Below, in pieces: positions 53,273 through 62,481 of a stretch of 64,000 nt of DNA. The translations under genes and the position numbers were made by a program. The stretch is from Ruegeria arenilitoris (GTDB lineage: Bacteria; Pseudomonadota; Alphaproteobacteria; Rhodobacterales; Rhodobacteraceae), in contig NZ_WQHP01000002.1 of NCBI RefSeq assembly GCF_013035315.1, positions 310,001-374,000 of the forward strand, in the 5' to 3' direction. The notes below the pieces were generated by a model. That model made no database searches. It was not told where the DNA came from and saw nothing but the letters and a program-made list of their open reading frames with translations. Position 1 is the stretch's first letter; every line of letters begins with the position of its first letter.

Positions 53273-54577
53273 ATGACCAACCTTAAGCTCTGCGCAACTG
53301 CTGCCGCCGTCGCCTTTAGCGCGACCGCAGCTTTCGCCGAAACCGAGATCACCTGGTGGCACGCCATGGGTGGACAGCTAGGCGAAACTGTCAACAAGCT
53401 TGCCGAAGACTTCAACGCGTCGCAGGACGAATACAAGATCACTCCGGTCTACAAGGGCAGCTATGAAGAGACCCTGACCGCCGGTATCGCCGCCTTCCGT
53501 GCGGGCGAGCAGCCCAACATCATGCAGGTGTTCGACGCAGGTGCCGCCACGGTGATTGGTGCCAAGGGCGCGACCATCCCGGTTCAGGATCTGCTGGCCA
53601 ACAACGGCGTCGACTTCGACATCAACGACTATATCGCCGGTGTCCGCTACTTCTATGCCGACAGCGACGGAAAGATGATCGGCATGCCGTTCAACTCGTC
53701 GACCCCGATCCTATACTACAACGTCGACGCGCTGGAAGCCGCAGGCGTAACCCCGCCGAAAACCTGGGAAGAGTTCCAGTCGACCACCGCTCCGGCTTTG
53801 AAAGACGCAGGCTACATCGTACTCAGCCAGTCGCACCTGCCCTGGATCTTCACCGAGAACTTCATGTCGCGCCACGACCTGCCGTTTGCCACCAACAACA
53901 ACGGCTATGACGGCATGGATACCGAAATCCTGGTCAACAACGACGCGATCAAAGCGCACTTTACCGCTGTGAGCGACTGGAAAGATAACGGGCTGTTCGA
54001 ATGGTACGGCACCGGTTGGGGCGACAATGCCAAGCCGTTCGAAGAAGGCAAAGTTGCCATGTGGCTGGGTTCGTCGGGCTCTTTCGGCGGTCTGTTGCAA
54101 AAAAATCTTCCCTTTGAATTCAGCGCGACCGAACTGCCCTACTGGGAAGCTGTCGTTGCAGAGCCTACCCAAACCTTCATCGGTGGCGCAGCTCTGTTCG
54201 CGATGTCCGGCAAGTCGGACGAAGAAAACAAAGCGACAGCGGCATTCTTTGACTTCCTGACAGCGCCTGAGACCCAGTATTTCTGGCATCAGGAAACCGG
54301 TTACGTGCCGATCACCGAGGCCGCATACGAAGTTGCCAAGAAAGACGGCCACTATGACCGCTTCCCGGCTGCCGAAGTTGGCGTAAACCAACTGCAGGAC
54401 AAAGCAGGTGAGAACACCAAAGGTTACCGCATGGGCTTCTACGTCCAGATCCGCGACATCATGAACCGCGAGTATGGCCGCATCCTGACCGGTGAAACTG
54501 ACGTGGAAACCGCGTTCAAAACCATCGAGGCCGAAGCCAACGCTCTGCTGGCACGTTTCTCCAAGACCCAGGGCTAA
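53273..54577 (+). CDS. ugpB: Glycerol-3-phosphate-type ABC binding protein (UgpB-like)
   Basis: 434 residues from the ATG at 53273, with GGAG 8 bases upstream. The signal peptide is about 1-22 (TAAFAETE). The mature protein closely follows E. coli UgpB in many places: ITWWHAMGGQLGETV, VYKGSYEETLTAGIAAFR, MPFNSSTPILYYN, WHQETGYVPIT. UgpB binds sn-glycerol-3-phosphate and glycerophosphodiesters in the periplasm. The gene order binding protein, UgpA, UgpE, UgpC matches E. coli. I see no obvious Pho box. Confidence 0.92.
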   Translation: MTNLKLCATAAAVAFSATAAFAETEITWWHAMGGQLGETVNKLAEDFNASQDEYKITPVYKGSYEETLTAGIAAFRAGEQPNIMQVFDAGAATVIGAKGATIPVQDLLANNGVDFDINDYIAGVRYFYADSDGKMIGMPFNSSTPILYYNVDALEAAGVTPPKTWEEFQSTTAPALKDAGYIVLSQSHLPWIFTENFMSRHDLPFATNNNGYDGMDTEILVNNDAIKAHFTAVSDWKDNGLFEWYGTGWGDNAKPFEEGKVAMWLGSSGSFGGLLQKNLPFEFSATELPYWEAVVAEPTQTFIGGAALFAMSGKSDEENKATAAFFDFLTAPETQYFWHQETGYVPITEAAYEVAKKDGHYDRFPAAEVGVNQLQDKAGENTKGYRMGFYVQIRDIMNREYGRILTGETDVETAFKTIEAEANALLARFSKTQG

Positions 54578-54596
54578 GCCCCGGATCACCCTCAGG

Positions 54597-54623
54597 ATGG
54601 TCGCGCTTTTGCAGCGCGGCCAT
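54597..54623 (+). repeat. Stem-loop between ugpB and ugpA
   Basis: A 10-bp stem (ATGGTCGCGC with GCGCGGCCAT, one G-U pair) and 7-base loop, 19 bp after the ugpB stop. There is no strong U-tract. It probably stabilises the upstream message or partly terminates transcription. Confidence 0.6.
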
Positions 54624-54649
54624 CACTCATTTCTCGCAATGGACCACCT

Positions 54650-55531
54650 ATGAAACGCGCGGGCTTCGACACTATCTGGCTTCCTGTGGCACTCTTGATG
54701 CCGCAATTGATGATCATCGCCATCTTCTTTTACTGGCCCGCAGGATGGGCTTTGCAATCCTCGTTCTATCTGCAGGACCCGTTTGGGTTCGGCTCGACCT
54801 TTGTAGGAGGCGAAAACTACACATCCTTGCTGGGCAACGATCAGTACAAGCGGGTCGCGGGTTTCACGATCATCTATTCTGTACTGGTGACATTCCTGTC
54901 CCTGGCCATCGCGCTGTTGCTGGCAGTCAAAGCCGATAAGGTTATTCGCGGGGCCAAGACCTATCGCACGTTGCTGATGTGGGTTTACGCCATCGCACCA
55001 CCGGTCGCCGGATTTCTGGGCATCCTGTTCTTCGACCAAAGCACCGGCCCGATGACCAAGTTCTTTCAGATGTTCGGGTGGGACTTCAAACTGGGCGTGG
55101 ACTATAACGCCACCGCCACAGCAATGGTCATTGTCGCTGTGTGGAAGCAAATCCCGGTGAATTTCATATTCTTTCTGTCCGGCCTGCAATCCATCCCGCG
55201 ATCGGTGCGTGAGGCGGCAATGATCGACAACCGCTCGGCCACGGGCCGGTTCTGGCAGGTGACTTTCCCGCTGCTGGCCCCCACGGCGTTTTTCCTGCTG
55301 ATCATCAACATCACCTACGCCCTGTTCGACACGTTCGGCATCATCGACGCGTTGATGAAGGGCGAGCCGGGCAACAACCCGATGACACTGGTCTACAAGG
55401 TTTATCTGGATGGCTTCCGCGGCAACGATCTGGGCGGCTCCTCGGCGCAATCCGTTGTTCTGATGGTGCTTGTTCTGATCCTGACCGTTTTTCAGTTCCG
55501 GCTGGTTGAACGCCGGATTCACTATACCTGA
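54650..55531 (+). CDS. ugpA: Glycerol-3-phosphate-type ABC permease (UgpA-like)
   Basis: 293 residues with an N-terminal helix (LMPQLMIIAIFFYWPAGWAL) and the permease domain. The EAA loop reads EAAMIDNRSATGRFWQVTFP, where the usual DG is DN. TLVYKVYLDGF and the ending VERRIHY are typical of UgpA. It pairs with UgpE, whose gene starts 11 bp downstream. Confidence 0.92.
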   Translation: MKRAGFDTIWLPVALLMPQLMIIAIFFYWPAGWALQSSFYLQDPFGFGSTFVGGENYTSLLGNDQYKRVAGFTIIYSVLVTFLSLAIALLLAVKADKVIRGAKTYRTLLMWVYAIAPPVAGFLGILFFDQSTGPMTKFFQMFGWDFKLGVDYNATATAMVIVAVWKQIPVNFIFFLSGLQSIPRSVREAAMIDNRSATGRFWQVTFPLLAPTAFFLLIINITYALFDTFGIIDALMKGEPGNNPMTLVYKVYLDGFRGNDLGGSSAQSVVLMVLVLILTVFQFRLVERRIHYT

Positions 55532-55542
55532 GGGGGCTGACA

Positions 55543-56436
55543 ATGGCTGATACAACCCTTGAAACACCCGCCGTCGCCCGCCACCGCCGCAGGATCAAGT
55601 GGGCGACGATCGGAGATCACACTGTCCTGATCCTCGGCTCATTGCTGATGATGTTGCCCCCCCTGCTGGCGCTTACAACGGCCAGCCATGATGCGGTGAC
55701 AATCCACCGCGAAGGGCTGCAGCTGACGCTGGGCGATGACCTGGACAAGAACTTCAGCGCCGCCATGTTCGAAAAGGGCGGGTTTACCCAGACCGTCGAC
55801 GGCACGCTGATGCTGATGAACTCGTTCATTCTGGGCATCGGCTTTGCAGTGGGCAAAATCGTGATTTCGATGATGGCTGCCTATGCAATTGTCTATTTCC
55901 GTCTGCGCTTTGCTACGCTGGCCTTTTGGGTGATATTTACCACCCTTTTGCTACCGCTTGAGGTGCGCATCCTGCCCTCCTACGAAGCAATCCAAAAGCT
56001 GGGGCTGACGAACACCTATACCGGTCTGATCGTGCCGCTGATCGCCTCGGCCACCGGCACGTTCTTTTTCCGGCAGTTCTTCATGTCCGTCCCCGAGGAA
56101 CTGGCCGAGGCCGCCCGGATTGACGGCGCAGGCCCGTGGAAGTTCTTCATAGACATCCTTGTCCCGCTCAGCCGAACGATGATCGCTGCGATCTTCATCA
56201 TCATGTTTGTCTTTGGCTGGAACCAGTATCTGTGGCCAACGCTGATCACCACCGATGAAAGCTTTTTCACGCTGGTTCGCGGCATCAAACAGATCGTGCT
56301 GTCCTACACCGACAGTCAGATCCCCGAACATGGACAGGCATTGGCACTGGCGATCGTTGCGATGATCCCGCCGGTGGCGATCGTCGTCTTTTTCCAGAAC
56401 TGGTTCGTCAAGGGCCTCACAGAATCCGACAAATAA
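55543..56436 (+). CDS. ugpE: Glycerol-3-phosphate-type ABC permease (UgpE-like)
   Basis: 297 residues. The first membrane helix is near 25-46, and a periplasmic segment of about 50 residues follows. The EAA loop reads [20 protein letters not shown], and the end [15 protein letters not shown] is the usual UgpE terminus. The ATPase gene starts 11 bp later. Confidence 0.92.
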   Translation: MADTTLETPAVARHRRRIKWATIGDHTVLILGSLLMMLPPLLALTTASHDAVTIHREGLQLTLGDDLDKNFSAAMFEKGGFTQTVDGTLMLMNSFILGIGFAVGKIVISMMAAYAIVYFRLRFATLAFWVIFTTLLLPLEVRILPSYEAIQKLGLTNTYTGLIVPLIASATGTFFFRQFFMSVPEELAEAARIDGAGPWKFFIDILVPLSRTMIAAIFIIMFVFGWNQYLWPTLITTDESFFTLVRGIKQIVLSYTDSQIPEHGQALALAIVAMIPPVAIVVFFQNWFVKGLTESDK

Positions 56437-56447
56437 GGAATACGCGC

Positions 56448-57494
56448 ATGGCTCAGGTTTCTTTAGAGAGCATCCGCAAGGTCTATCCCAATGGCTTCCA
56501 GGCGGTTGAGACCACCAGCTTCACCATTCAGGACGGCGAGTTCGTCGTGCTGGTTGGCCCCTCTGGCTGTGGCAAGTCCACACTGCTGCGGATGATCGCA
56601 GGACTCGAGGATATCACCGAAGGGACATTGAAAATCGGTGACCGGGTGGTCAACGACGTGGACCCCGCAGATCGGGACATCGCAATGGTGTTCCAGAACT
56701 ACGCTTTGTATCCGCATATGACGGTCCGCAAGAACATCGGTTACGGGTTGAAGAACCGCGGCACCCAAGCAGCTGAGATTTCGGCCAAGGTCGAAGACGC
56801 CGCCAAGATGCTGAACCTGACCGAGTATCTGGACCGTAAACCGGCACAGCTGTCGGGCGGTCAACGCCAGCGCGTTGCCATGGGCCGCGCTGTCGTGCGG
56901 GACCCGGCGCTTTTCCTGTTTGATGAGCCGCTGTCGAACCTTGACGCCAAGCTGCGCAATCAAATGCGGATCGAAATCAAGGCCCTGCAACGTCGCCTTG
57001 GTACGACGGCCGTCTACGTGACCCACGATCAGGTCGAAGCGATGACCATGGCGGACCGGATTATCGTCTTGAATGAGGGTAAGGTCGAACAGATCGGCAC
57101 CCCGTCCGAGATCTATCATAACCCGGCCTCAACCTTCGTCGCCTCTTTCATGGGTGCGCCACCCATGAACCTGATTGAGGCGGAAATGGGTCAGGGTCAG
57201 GTTCGGATAAACGGCTATGACCAGCTGCTGCCCGTGCCCGAGACGTACGCTGGCTCGGTTACCATGGGTATCCGGCCCGAGGATGTGGTTCTGGACGATC
57301 GGGGCAGTGTCACCTTCCGCGTGGACATTCTGGAAGAGCTGGGCGCCCATCGCCTTCTGCATGGCGCGATCGCTGATCAGCCGTTTACCGTGATGATTGG
57401 CAAGGACGACACCGCAGAGACCGGCGAAACACGCATAACCCTCAAGCCTGAAGCACTGCGGCTGTTCGACAAGGCCACGGGACAAAAACTGTGA
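56448..57494 (+). CDS. ugpC: Glycerol-3-phosphate-type ABC ATPase (UgpC-like)
   Basis: 348 residues. Walker [10 protein letters not shown], signature [15 protein letters not shown], Walker [13 protein letters not shown] and a C-terminal regulatory domain ([12 protein letters not shown]). It is the energising subunit of the UgpBAE importer. Its TGA overlaps the GTG of the phosphohydrolase gene (57491-57494), so the two are coupled. Confidence 0.93.
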   Translation: MAQVSLESIRKVYPNGFQAVETTSFTIQDGEFVVLVGPSGCGKSTLLRMIAGLEDITEGTLKIGDRVVNDVDPADRDIAMVFQNYALYPHMTVRKNIGYGLKNRGTQAAEISAKVEDAAKMLNLTEYLDRKPAQLSGGQRQRVAMGRAVVRDPALFLFDEPLSNLDAKLRNQMRIEIKALQRRLGTTAVYVTHDQVEAMTMADRIIVLNEGKVEQIGTPSEIYHNPASTFVASFMGAPPMNLIEAEMGQGQVRINGYDQLLPVPETYAGSVTMGIRPEDVVLDDRGSVTFRVDILEELGAHRLLHGAIADQPFTVMIGKDDTAETGETRITLKPEALRLFDKATGQKL

Positions 57495-58492
57495 TTATGC
57501 AAACTGTTACAGAACTGCCCGCCGTCACGGACGATCAGCGGGGCAGAATTCTTGCCGCCCCGCGCACTGCGCAATCTCATCGAAAGTTGCTTTCAGAGCT
57601 TCCAGCGATGAACGCCGTGCAATTGGGCGGCGCAGCCAGTACCGAGCAGCTGGCCGAAGAATTCACCGTTGCCGCGTGGAACGTGGAACGCTGTCTTTTT
57701 CCCGAAGCCACAGCGGCTCATCTGTCAAAACTATCACCCGATGTCGTACTGCTGTCCGAGGTTGACCACGGTATGGCTCGTACGGCTCAGCGACACACCA
57801 CCGAAGCGGTCGCCGCTGAGCTGGGCATGGCCTACGCGTTCGGTGTGGAGTTTCATGAGCTTGATCTGGGTGGTCCGACTGAACGCGCATTCTGCTCCGA
57901 CAGCTTCAACACGCTTGGCTGGCACGGCAATGCAATCCTGTCTTCCGTCCCGTTTGAACGCACGGCTCTGATCCGACTGGATGACCATGGACACTGGTTC
58001 TCTGCCGACGCAGGTGCCGCGGACCCCGATCAGCCGCGTGTCGGCGGTCGCAACGCTATCGCCGCAATCGTTCCGGGGGTCAAAGGGCCTATTTGTTTCG
58101 TCTCGACCCATTTGGAAAGCAATGCAGACGCGGCCCACCGACACCAGCAATTTGACTGCCTGATGGACGCAATCGACGCTTTTGCCCTAGGCTTGCCCGT
58201 CATGATTGGCGGGGATCTGAACACCGGCAACCGTCTGCCGCCGGATTTTAACTGGCAGCGGGAAACGTTGTTCACACTGGCCGAGGAGCGTGGATATTCG
58301 TGGGCCTTTACTGCGCCGGGGACGACCACACGCCCTAGCCTTATCACGCCTCACCCCGACCGGGTGATGAAGCTGGATTGGCTTGCCGGCCGCGATTTGA
58401 CCTGCTGTGACAATGGCGTTTTGACCTCGATTTCCGATGAAGGGACGCCCCTGTCCGATCACGACTGCGTCTGGTGCCAGGCGACGGTCTGA
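57491..58492 (+). CDS. Endonuclease/exonuclease/phosphatase-family hydrolase in the ugp operon
   Basis: 333 residues from the GTG at 57491, favoured by a GGGA site 8 bases upstream; ATG at 57497 is possible. EEP-fold motifs are visible: VAAWNVERC with the metal-site Asn, [10 protein letters not shown] with Glu, [18 protein letters not shown] with Asp-x-Asn, and the terminal SDHDCVW His. There is no signal peptide. Members cleave phosphodiesters or phosphomonoesters from nucleic acids or small molecules. Coupling to a glycerophosphodiester importer suggests that it could hydrolyse imported diesters, in the role that UgpQ has in E. coli. That role is an inference from context. Confidence 0.82.
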   Translation: MIMQTVTELPAVTDDQRGRILAAPRTAQSHRKLLSELPAMNAVQLGGAASTEQLAEEFTVAAWNVERCLFPEATAAHLSKLSPDVVLLSEVDHGMARTAQRHTTEAVAAELGMAYAFGVEFHELDLGGPTERAFCSDSFNTLGWHGNAILSSVPFERTALIRLDDHGHWFSADAGAADPDQPRVGGRNAIAAIVPGVKGPICFVSTHLESNADAAHRHQQFDCLMDAIDAFALGLPVMIGGDLNTGNRLPPDFNWQRETLFTLAEERGYSWAFTAPGTTTRPSLITPHPDRVMKLDWLAGRDLTCCDNGVLTSISDEGTPLSDHDCVWCQATV

Positions 58493-58606
58493 AATCTAAT
58501 TCGGCGTACCCCCCTTTCCCGAACGCAAAAGATCGAAGTAACATGGTGTGTGACAAAGGAAAAAGTCGCACACCTAATACTACGCGGCCTTCAAGGGACG
58601 ACAGGA

Positions 58607-58861
58607 ATGGTAACCAAAGCACAGCTAGAGGCCGAAGTGGCAGACCTGCGCCGCCAATTGGCCGAACAAGCCAAAGAGCCGACTCCAAACGAATCTCAAG
58701 AGGCAGACGTAGAACCCGAAGGTTTGGCAGAAAACCTTGAAGCATGGTCTGCGCAACTTGAGGACGTCATGACCGAGCTAGAGGAGTTTCCGCACAAAAA
58801 GCCGATCCTCTTTGCGCTTGGCATCTTTGCGGTTGGATATCTTCTAGGACGTTCCCGGTAG
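58607..58861 (+). CDS. Small DUF883/ElaB-like membrane-anchored protein
   Basis: 84 residues from the ATG at 58607, preceded by AGGGA and ACAGGA; the frame is open to 58550 but composition and ribosome site favour the internal start. It has a charged helical N-terminus (KAQLEAEVADLRRQLAEQ), an acidic middle, and one C-terminal membrane helix (PILFALGIFAVGYLLGRSR) ending in the GRSR motif of the DUF883/ElaB/YqjD class. Related proteins are tail-anchored and associated with stress and stationary phase. It is 10 bp upstream of the holin-like gene. Confidence 0.7.
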   Translation: MVTKAQLEAEVADLRRQLAEQAKEPTPNESQEADVEPEGLAENLEAWSAQLEDVMTELEEFPHKKPILFALGIFAVGYLLGRSR

Positions 58862-58871
58862 GAGCCCGCAC

Positions 58872-59342
58872 ATGAGTCGTATTTCTCGCAACATTTCGAC
58901 CATCCTGCGCGCTGAACGGCTGATCGCACGTCGGCAACTGGCAGTTGCCGCAAAGCGCACAGGACTGTTTGCCGCCGCTGGGCTCGCCGTCGGGCTGGCC
59001 ATCATCATGCTGAACGTGGCTGGCTTTTTCTGGCTGGCCGAGACAATGACCAAATCTTCGGCCGCAATGATCATGGCCGGAGCAAACCTGATCCTTGCAG
59101 TGCTGCTTGCCGTTGTGGCCAATTCAATGTCCGCCGACAGCGATACATCGGCGGTTGTCGAATTGCGGGACCTAGCACTGCATGACATCGAGGATGAAGT
59201 CAGCGAAAACATGGCAGAGGCGCGCAAAACGCTCGAAGGTCTTCGGCGGGACCCAATCGGCGTTTTGTCACCCGACATTATTAGTGCCGTCCTCAGAATT
59301 TTTCTCAAATACGCACGACAGGGACGCAACAAATCGGATTGA
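58872..59342 (+). CDS. Phage-holin-superfamily-like membrane protein
   Basis: 156 residues. Two hydrophobic helices (about 31-57 and 66-86) are joined by a short turn and flanked by charged helical ends. This is the YqjE/DUF1469-type pattern that annotation tools label phage holin family. Together with the DUF883-like protein upstream it resembles the yqjD-yqjE pair of E. coli, so I infer a membrane-associated stress protein and not a lysis function. No prophage genes are near. It converges with the ackA gene, whose stop lies only 7 bp away. Confidence 0.7.
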   Translation: MSRISRNISTILRAERLIARRQLAVAAKRTGLFAAAGLAVGLAIIMLNVAGFFWLAETMTKSSAAMIMAGANLILAVLLAVVANSMSADSDTSAVVELRDLALHDIEDEVSENMAEARKTLEGLRRDPIGVLSPDIISAVLRIFLKYARQGRNKSD

Positions 59343-59348
59343 TACCGC

Positions 59349-60518
59349 CTAGCTCAATCTGGCTGCTGCACGCGCTATCACCATCTCTTCGTTCGTCGGA
59401 ATGGCCAGAATGCGAACGCGGCTGAAATCCGTCGACAGAACCATGCCATTGTTAGCGTTTCGGTTGGGGTCCATCTCGATCCCGATCCAGCGCATGCCTT
59501 CGCACACCATCTGACGGATACGGGCCGCATTTTCGCCGATGCCTCCGGTGAAGACCAAAGCGTCGATGCCTTCCAGCGCCGCGGACAACGCCCCCAACTC
59601 TCGGCGGATACGGAAGACATAGTAGTCAATTGCTCTTCGCGCTTCGGGCGTGTCGGCGGCCAACAATGTGCGCATGTCCGAGGACATCCCGGACAGCCCC
59701 AGCAAGCCAGATTTCCGATACAGCGTCTCGGCTATGTCGTCGGCCGACATCCCTTCTTGCTGCATCATGTAAAGCACGACACCGGGATCAAGCTGCCCAC
59801 TGCGTGTTCCCATCGGCAAACCGTCCAACGCCGAGAAGCCCATGGTCGAAGCGACAGCCCGCCCGCCGGACACCGCGCACATCGACGCGCCGTTGCCAAG
59901 ATGCGCAATGACGACACGTCCATCATAAAGACCGGGCGCGATTTCCTTCAGCTTTTGTGAGACGTAATCGTAGCTCAACCCGTGAAACCCGTATCTGCGC
60001 ACTCCCTTGTCATAAAAGTTCTGAGGCAAAGCGAAGGTATCGTTCACCCATGGGTGCGTGCGGTGAAACGCGGTATCAAAACACGCGACCTGTGTGGTCC
60101 CCGGGAACGCCGCGCTGGCCGCCCGGATCCCCGCAAGGCTGTAGGGTTGGTGCAGCGGTGCAAAGGGAATAAAGCCGCTGAGCGTATCAATGACCTTCTC
60201 ATCCACCACGACAGGTTCAGAATAGACTGGCCCGCCATGCACGACCCTGTGGCCGACGGCCCGAACCTGAACATCCGGTAGGTATTCGCGGGTTAGCTCA
60301 AGAAACGCGTTTATGGCCTCATTGTGGGATTTTGTCCTGGACAGTTGTCGATCGACCGACTGACCCCCTGCTGACTGTGCCAACAGGCGCGGTGCATCGC
60401 CCAACCGCTCGATCTGACCGCGCCACCGCATGCTGGGGCGGCGATCTTCGAGCAATTCATACAATGCAAATTTCAACGATGACGACCCGGCATTAAGGGC
60501 CAGAACGTGCTCAGCCAT
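59349..60518 (-). CDS. ackA: Acetate kinase
   Basis: 389 residues from the ATG at 60518 (HVLALNAGSSSLKFALYEL, the phosphate-binding signature). Other motifs: VGHRVVHGGPVYS with the active-site Arg and His, CFDTAFH, AHLGNGASMCAV, MGFSALDGLPMGTRSG and FTGGIGENAA. It interconverts acetyl phosphate and ADP with acetate and ATP. The start overlaps the upstream pta gene stop, forming a coupled phosphotransacetylase-acetate kinase pair. Confidence 0.94.
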   Translation of the reverse strand: MAEHVLALNAGSSSLKFALYELLEDRRPSMRWRGQIERLGDAPRLLAQSAGGQSVDRQLSRTKSHNEAINAFLELTREYLPDVQVRAVGHRVVHGGPVYSEPVVVDEKVIDTLSGFIPFAPLHQPYSLAGIRAASAAFPGTTQVACFDTAFHRTHPWVNDTFALPQNFYDKGVRRYGFHGLSYDYVSQKLKEIAPGLYDGRVVIAHLGNGASMCAVSGGRAVASTMGFSALDGLPMGTRSGQLDPGVVLYMMQQEGMSADDIAETLYRKSGLLGLSGMSSDMRTLLAADTPEARRAIDYYVFRIRRELGALSAALEGIDALVFTGGIGENAARIRQMVCEGMRWIGIEMDPNRNANNGMVLSTDFSRVRILAIPTNEEMVIARAAARLS

Positions 60519-61905
60519 GGATTTTATCCTTGTTCGCAAGTGCATGCAGGGCTGCAACCGCACATGAGGCCAGCCGCGACGCATCATCGTCCGCGCGTGA
60601 AGTCAGGATAATCGGTGCAGCTGCACCCACAACGACACCAGCGGCTTCGGCATGAGAGATGTAAGTCAGTTGCTTGGCGACCATGTTGCCCGCCTCAATG
60701 TTAGGTACAACCAGGATATCCGCGACCCCTGCGACCTCGGATGTGATGCCCTTGGTCCTTGCCGCATTCAGGTCAACGGCGTTGTCCATGGCCAGAGGCC
60801 CATCGACGATCCCACCGGTGATCTGGCCGCGTTCAGCCATTTTTGACAACAGCGCGGCATCCACGGATGAAGGCATATGCGGGTTGATCGTCTCGACCGC
60901 CGACAGGACGCCCACCTTGGGCATGTCGATACCGATTGAATGCGCCAGATGGATCGCGTTCTGAACGATATCGGCTTTGGTCTCAAGGTCCGGGGCAATG
61001 TTCACTGCGGCATCAGTGACCATGATCGGCCGCGACATACCTGGCACATCCATGACAAAAACATGCGACAAACGACGTCCGGTCCTGAGCCCCTTTTCCC
61101 GGCGCAGGGCGGCGCGCAGCAGGACATCCGTATGCAAATGCCCTTTCATCAGCATCCGGGCTTTTCCTTCGACCACCAGATCGACGGCGATATGAGTAGC
61201 CACATCGTGGCTTTGCGCGGCAACGATTTCCACCCCGGCCAGATCCGCGCCAAGTTCGGCCGCAGCGGCGGTGATCTTGGCAGGATCGCCCACCAGTATC
61301 GGCGTAATGATGCTGTTGGCACGCGCCAGCAATGCGCCACCCAGTGAATTCGGCTCTTCCGGGGCAACCACTGCTGTCGGCATCGCGTCCAATGGCTGCG
61401 CCATTTCGAGAAGGGCATCAAAATGCTGGTGCCTTTGCACGATCAGTCCAGGCACCTCGACCGAGTCGAATGTCAAATGCTGAGTGGGCGGCGTGACTTG
61501 AACGGTCCCACTGAGGATCAACGCTTCATCCCCGATCCGGCGCACCTCGGCGGACAGAGTCAGGTCACCGTCTTCACGCTTTTCCACAACCGACACAAAG
61601 GCCGTCAATTCCTCGCCTGCTAGGACCGGCGCGTGAAAGCTCAGATCCGCGCGTCGCGTTTGCGTTCCCGCACCTGGAAGGATGTTCCCAATGACCGCGG
61701 CAACCAGACCAGCAGGCCAAAGGGCCGGTGCCACAGCCTCGGGGCGGCCATCACCATCGCCGTCATACGCGGCCAGATGTAACGGGTTATGATCGCCCGA
61801 GGCCGACGCAAAGGCATACAGATCATCCACTGTGCACAGCCGCGTGACTTGCGCCGTGTCGCCAATTTTGACCTGTGAATATGTTCGGTTTTCTTCAATC
61901 TTCAT
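60511..61905 (-). CDS. MaoC-domain plus phosphate acetyl/butyryltransferase fusion
   Basis: 464 residues. The first 145 residues form a MaoC-like hot-dog domain (YSQVKIGDTAQVTR, SGDHNPLHLAAYDG with catalytic Asp and His). The rest, about 160-464, is a phosphate acetyl/butyryltransferase (LVGDPAKI, FVMDVPGMSRPIMVTDAAVN, GPLAMDNAVD). The fusion is common in alphaproteobacteria, where it is annotated as bifunctional enoyl-CoA hydratase/phosphate acetyltransferase. With AckA it makes or uses acetyl phosphate. The role of the MaoC part, perhaps on hydroxyacyl-CoA, is not established from the sequence. Confidence 0.9.
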   Translation of the reverse strand: MKIEENRTYSQVKIGDTAQVTRLCTVDDLYAFASASGDHNPLHLAAYDGDGDGRPEAVAPALWPAGLVAAVIGNILPGAGTQTRRADLSFHAPVLAGEELTAFVSVVEKREDGDLTLSAEVRRIGDEALILSGTVQVTPPTQHLTFDSVEVPGLIVQRHQHFDALLEMAQPLDAMPTAVVAPEEPNSLGGALLARANSIITPILVGDPAKITAAAAELGADLAGVEIVAAQSHDVATHIAVDLVVEGKARMLMKGHLHTDVLLRAALRREKGLRTGRRLSHVFVMDVPGMSRPIMVTDAAVNIAPDLETKADIVQNAIHLAHSIGIDMPKVGVLSAVETINPHMPSSVDAALLSKMAERGQITGGIVDGPLAMDNAVDLNAARTKGITSEVAGVADILVVPNIEAGNMVAKQLTYISHAEAAGVVVGAAAPIILTSRADDDASRLASCAVAALHALANKDKIHG

Positions 61906-62196
61906 GGTGTCTGGCTTTGGTTCTGAATAATAAAGTCAGCGCTCGAGGCAAGGCGTTCGAGCTGCGATAAAACTCACCGCTTTTCTCGCCTCTGGCCCTT
62001 TCTGCGCTGCAGCGTAGTCAAGTTCTTATCGAATGACAATTGGTTAGCCCCGATGCTACCGCGCCACGGAAAGCGCTTCATATGGCCTAGCAAAAGTCTG
62101 TGACACTGATACTGCAGAACGCAACGCGCAAGCGTGTCGTAGCGCGCGCAGTTTTATTCTTGACCCAAATTCTGAACTCAGGCACTCATCATCCAC
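61906..62196. other. Divergent intergenic region between pta-ackA and the cobalamin riboswitch
   Basis: About 290 bp without a supported gene. It must hold the minus-strand promoter for pta-ackA and the plus-strand promoter of the riboswitch transcript. I could not find a convincing -35/-10 pair on either strand. Confidence 0.4.
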
Positions 62197-62373
62197 GATG
62201 GTTCCCTCTGGTTCGCCAAGGGATGAAAAGGGAATACGGTGAGGTTGCCGTCTGGCACCAAGTCCGTGACTGCCCCCGCAACTGTAAGCGGTAAGCGACG
62301 CCAAATGTCCACTGGCCACGATGGCCGGGAAGGATGGCCAAGCCTTGACCCGCAAGTCAGGAGACCTGCCATC
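62197..62373 (+). ncRNA. Cobalamin (B12) riboswitch
   Basis: Conserved blocks occur in the correct order: AAAAGGGAAT-CGGTG (62226-62240), GCCCCCGCAACTGTAAGCGG (62272-62291), CACTGG (62310-62315), a GGGAAGG segment, and the B12 box AAGTCAGGAGACCTGCC (62354-62370). The ends GATGG (62197-62201) and CCATC (62369-62373) can close the P1 stem. When adenosylcobalamin binds, expression of the downstream genes should fall. There is no obvious terminator before the next ribosome site, so control of translation is likely, as is usual in alphaproteobacteria. Confidence 0.95.
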
Positions 62374-62418
62374 AAATGTTCAACCAACCCGGGGCGGGGC
62401 GTCCTGGAAGGAGGCGAT

Positions 62419-62469
62419 ATGAAACGTCGTAGACGTTATAACATTGCATTTCGTTCGACTCGGCTGTAA
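62419..62469 (+). CDS. Possible 16-codon leader peptide after the riboswitch
   Basis: An AAGGAGG ribosome site (62408-62414) lies 4 bases before an ATG opening a 16-codon frame, MKRRRRYNIAFRSTRL, which ends 12 bp before the DUF1636 start. Six of 16 residues are Arg. A 6-bp hairpin (AACGTC-GTA-GACGTT, 62423-62437) covers the second to seventh codons. The site is much stronger than that of the following gene, so the peptide could couple riboswitch control to translation of the downstream genes. It may instead be a chance ORF. Confidence 0.45.
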   Translation: MKRRRRYNIAFRSTRL

Positions 62470-62481
62470 GCGGGGCGTGAA

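Noticed and set aside
58872-59342. Prophage remnant suggested by a holin-like protein
   Set aside because: No integrase, capsid, lysin or tail gene is nearby, and pairing with a DUF883-like gene fits a host stress protein pair.
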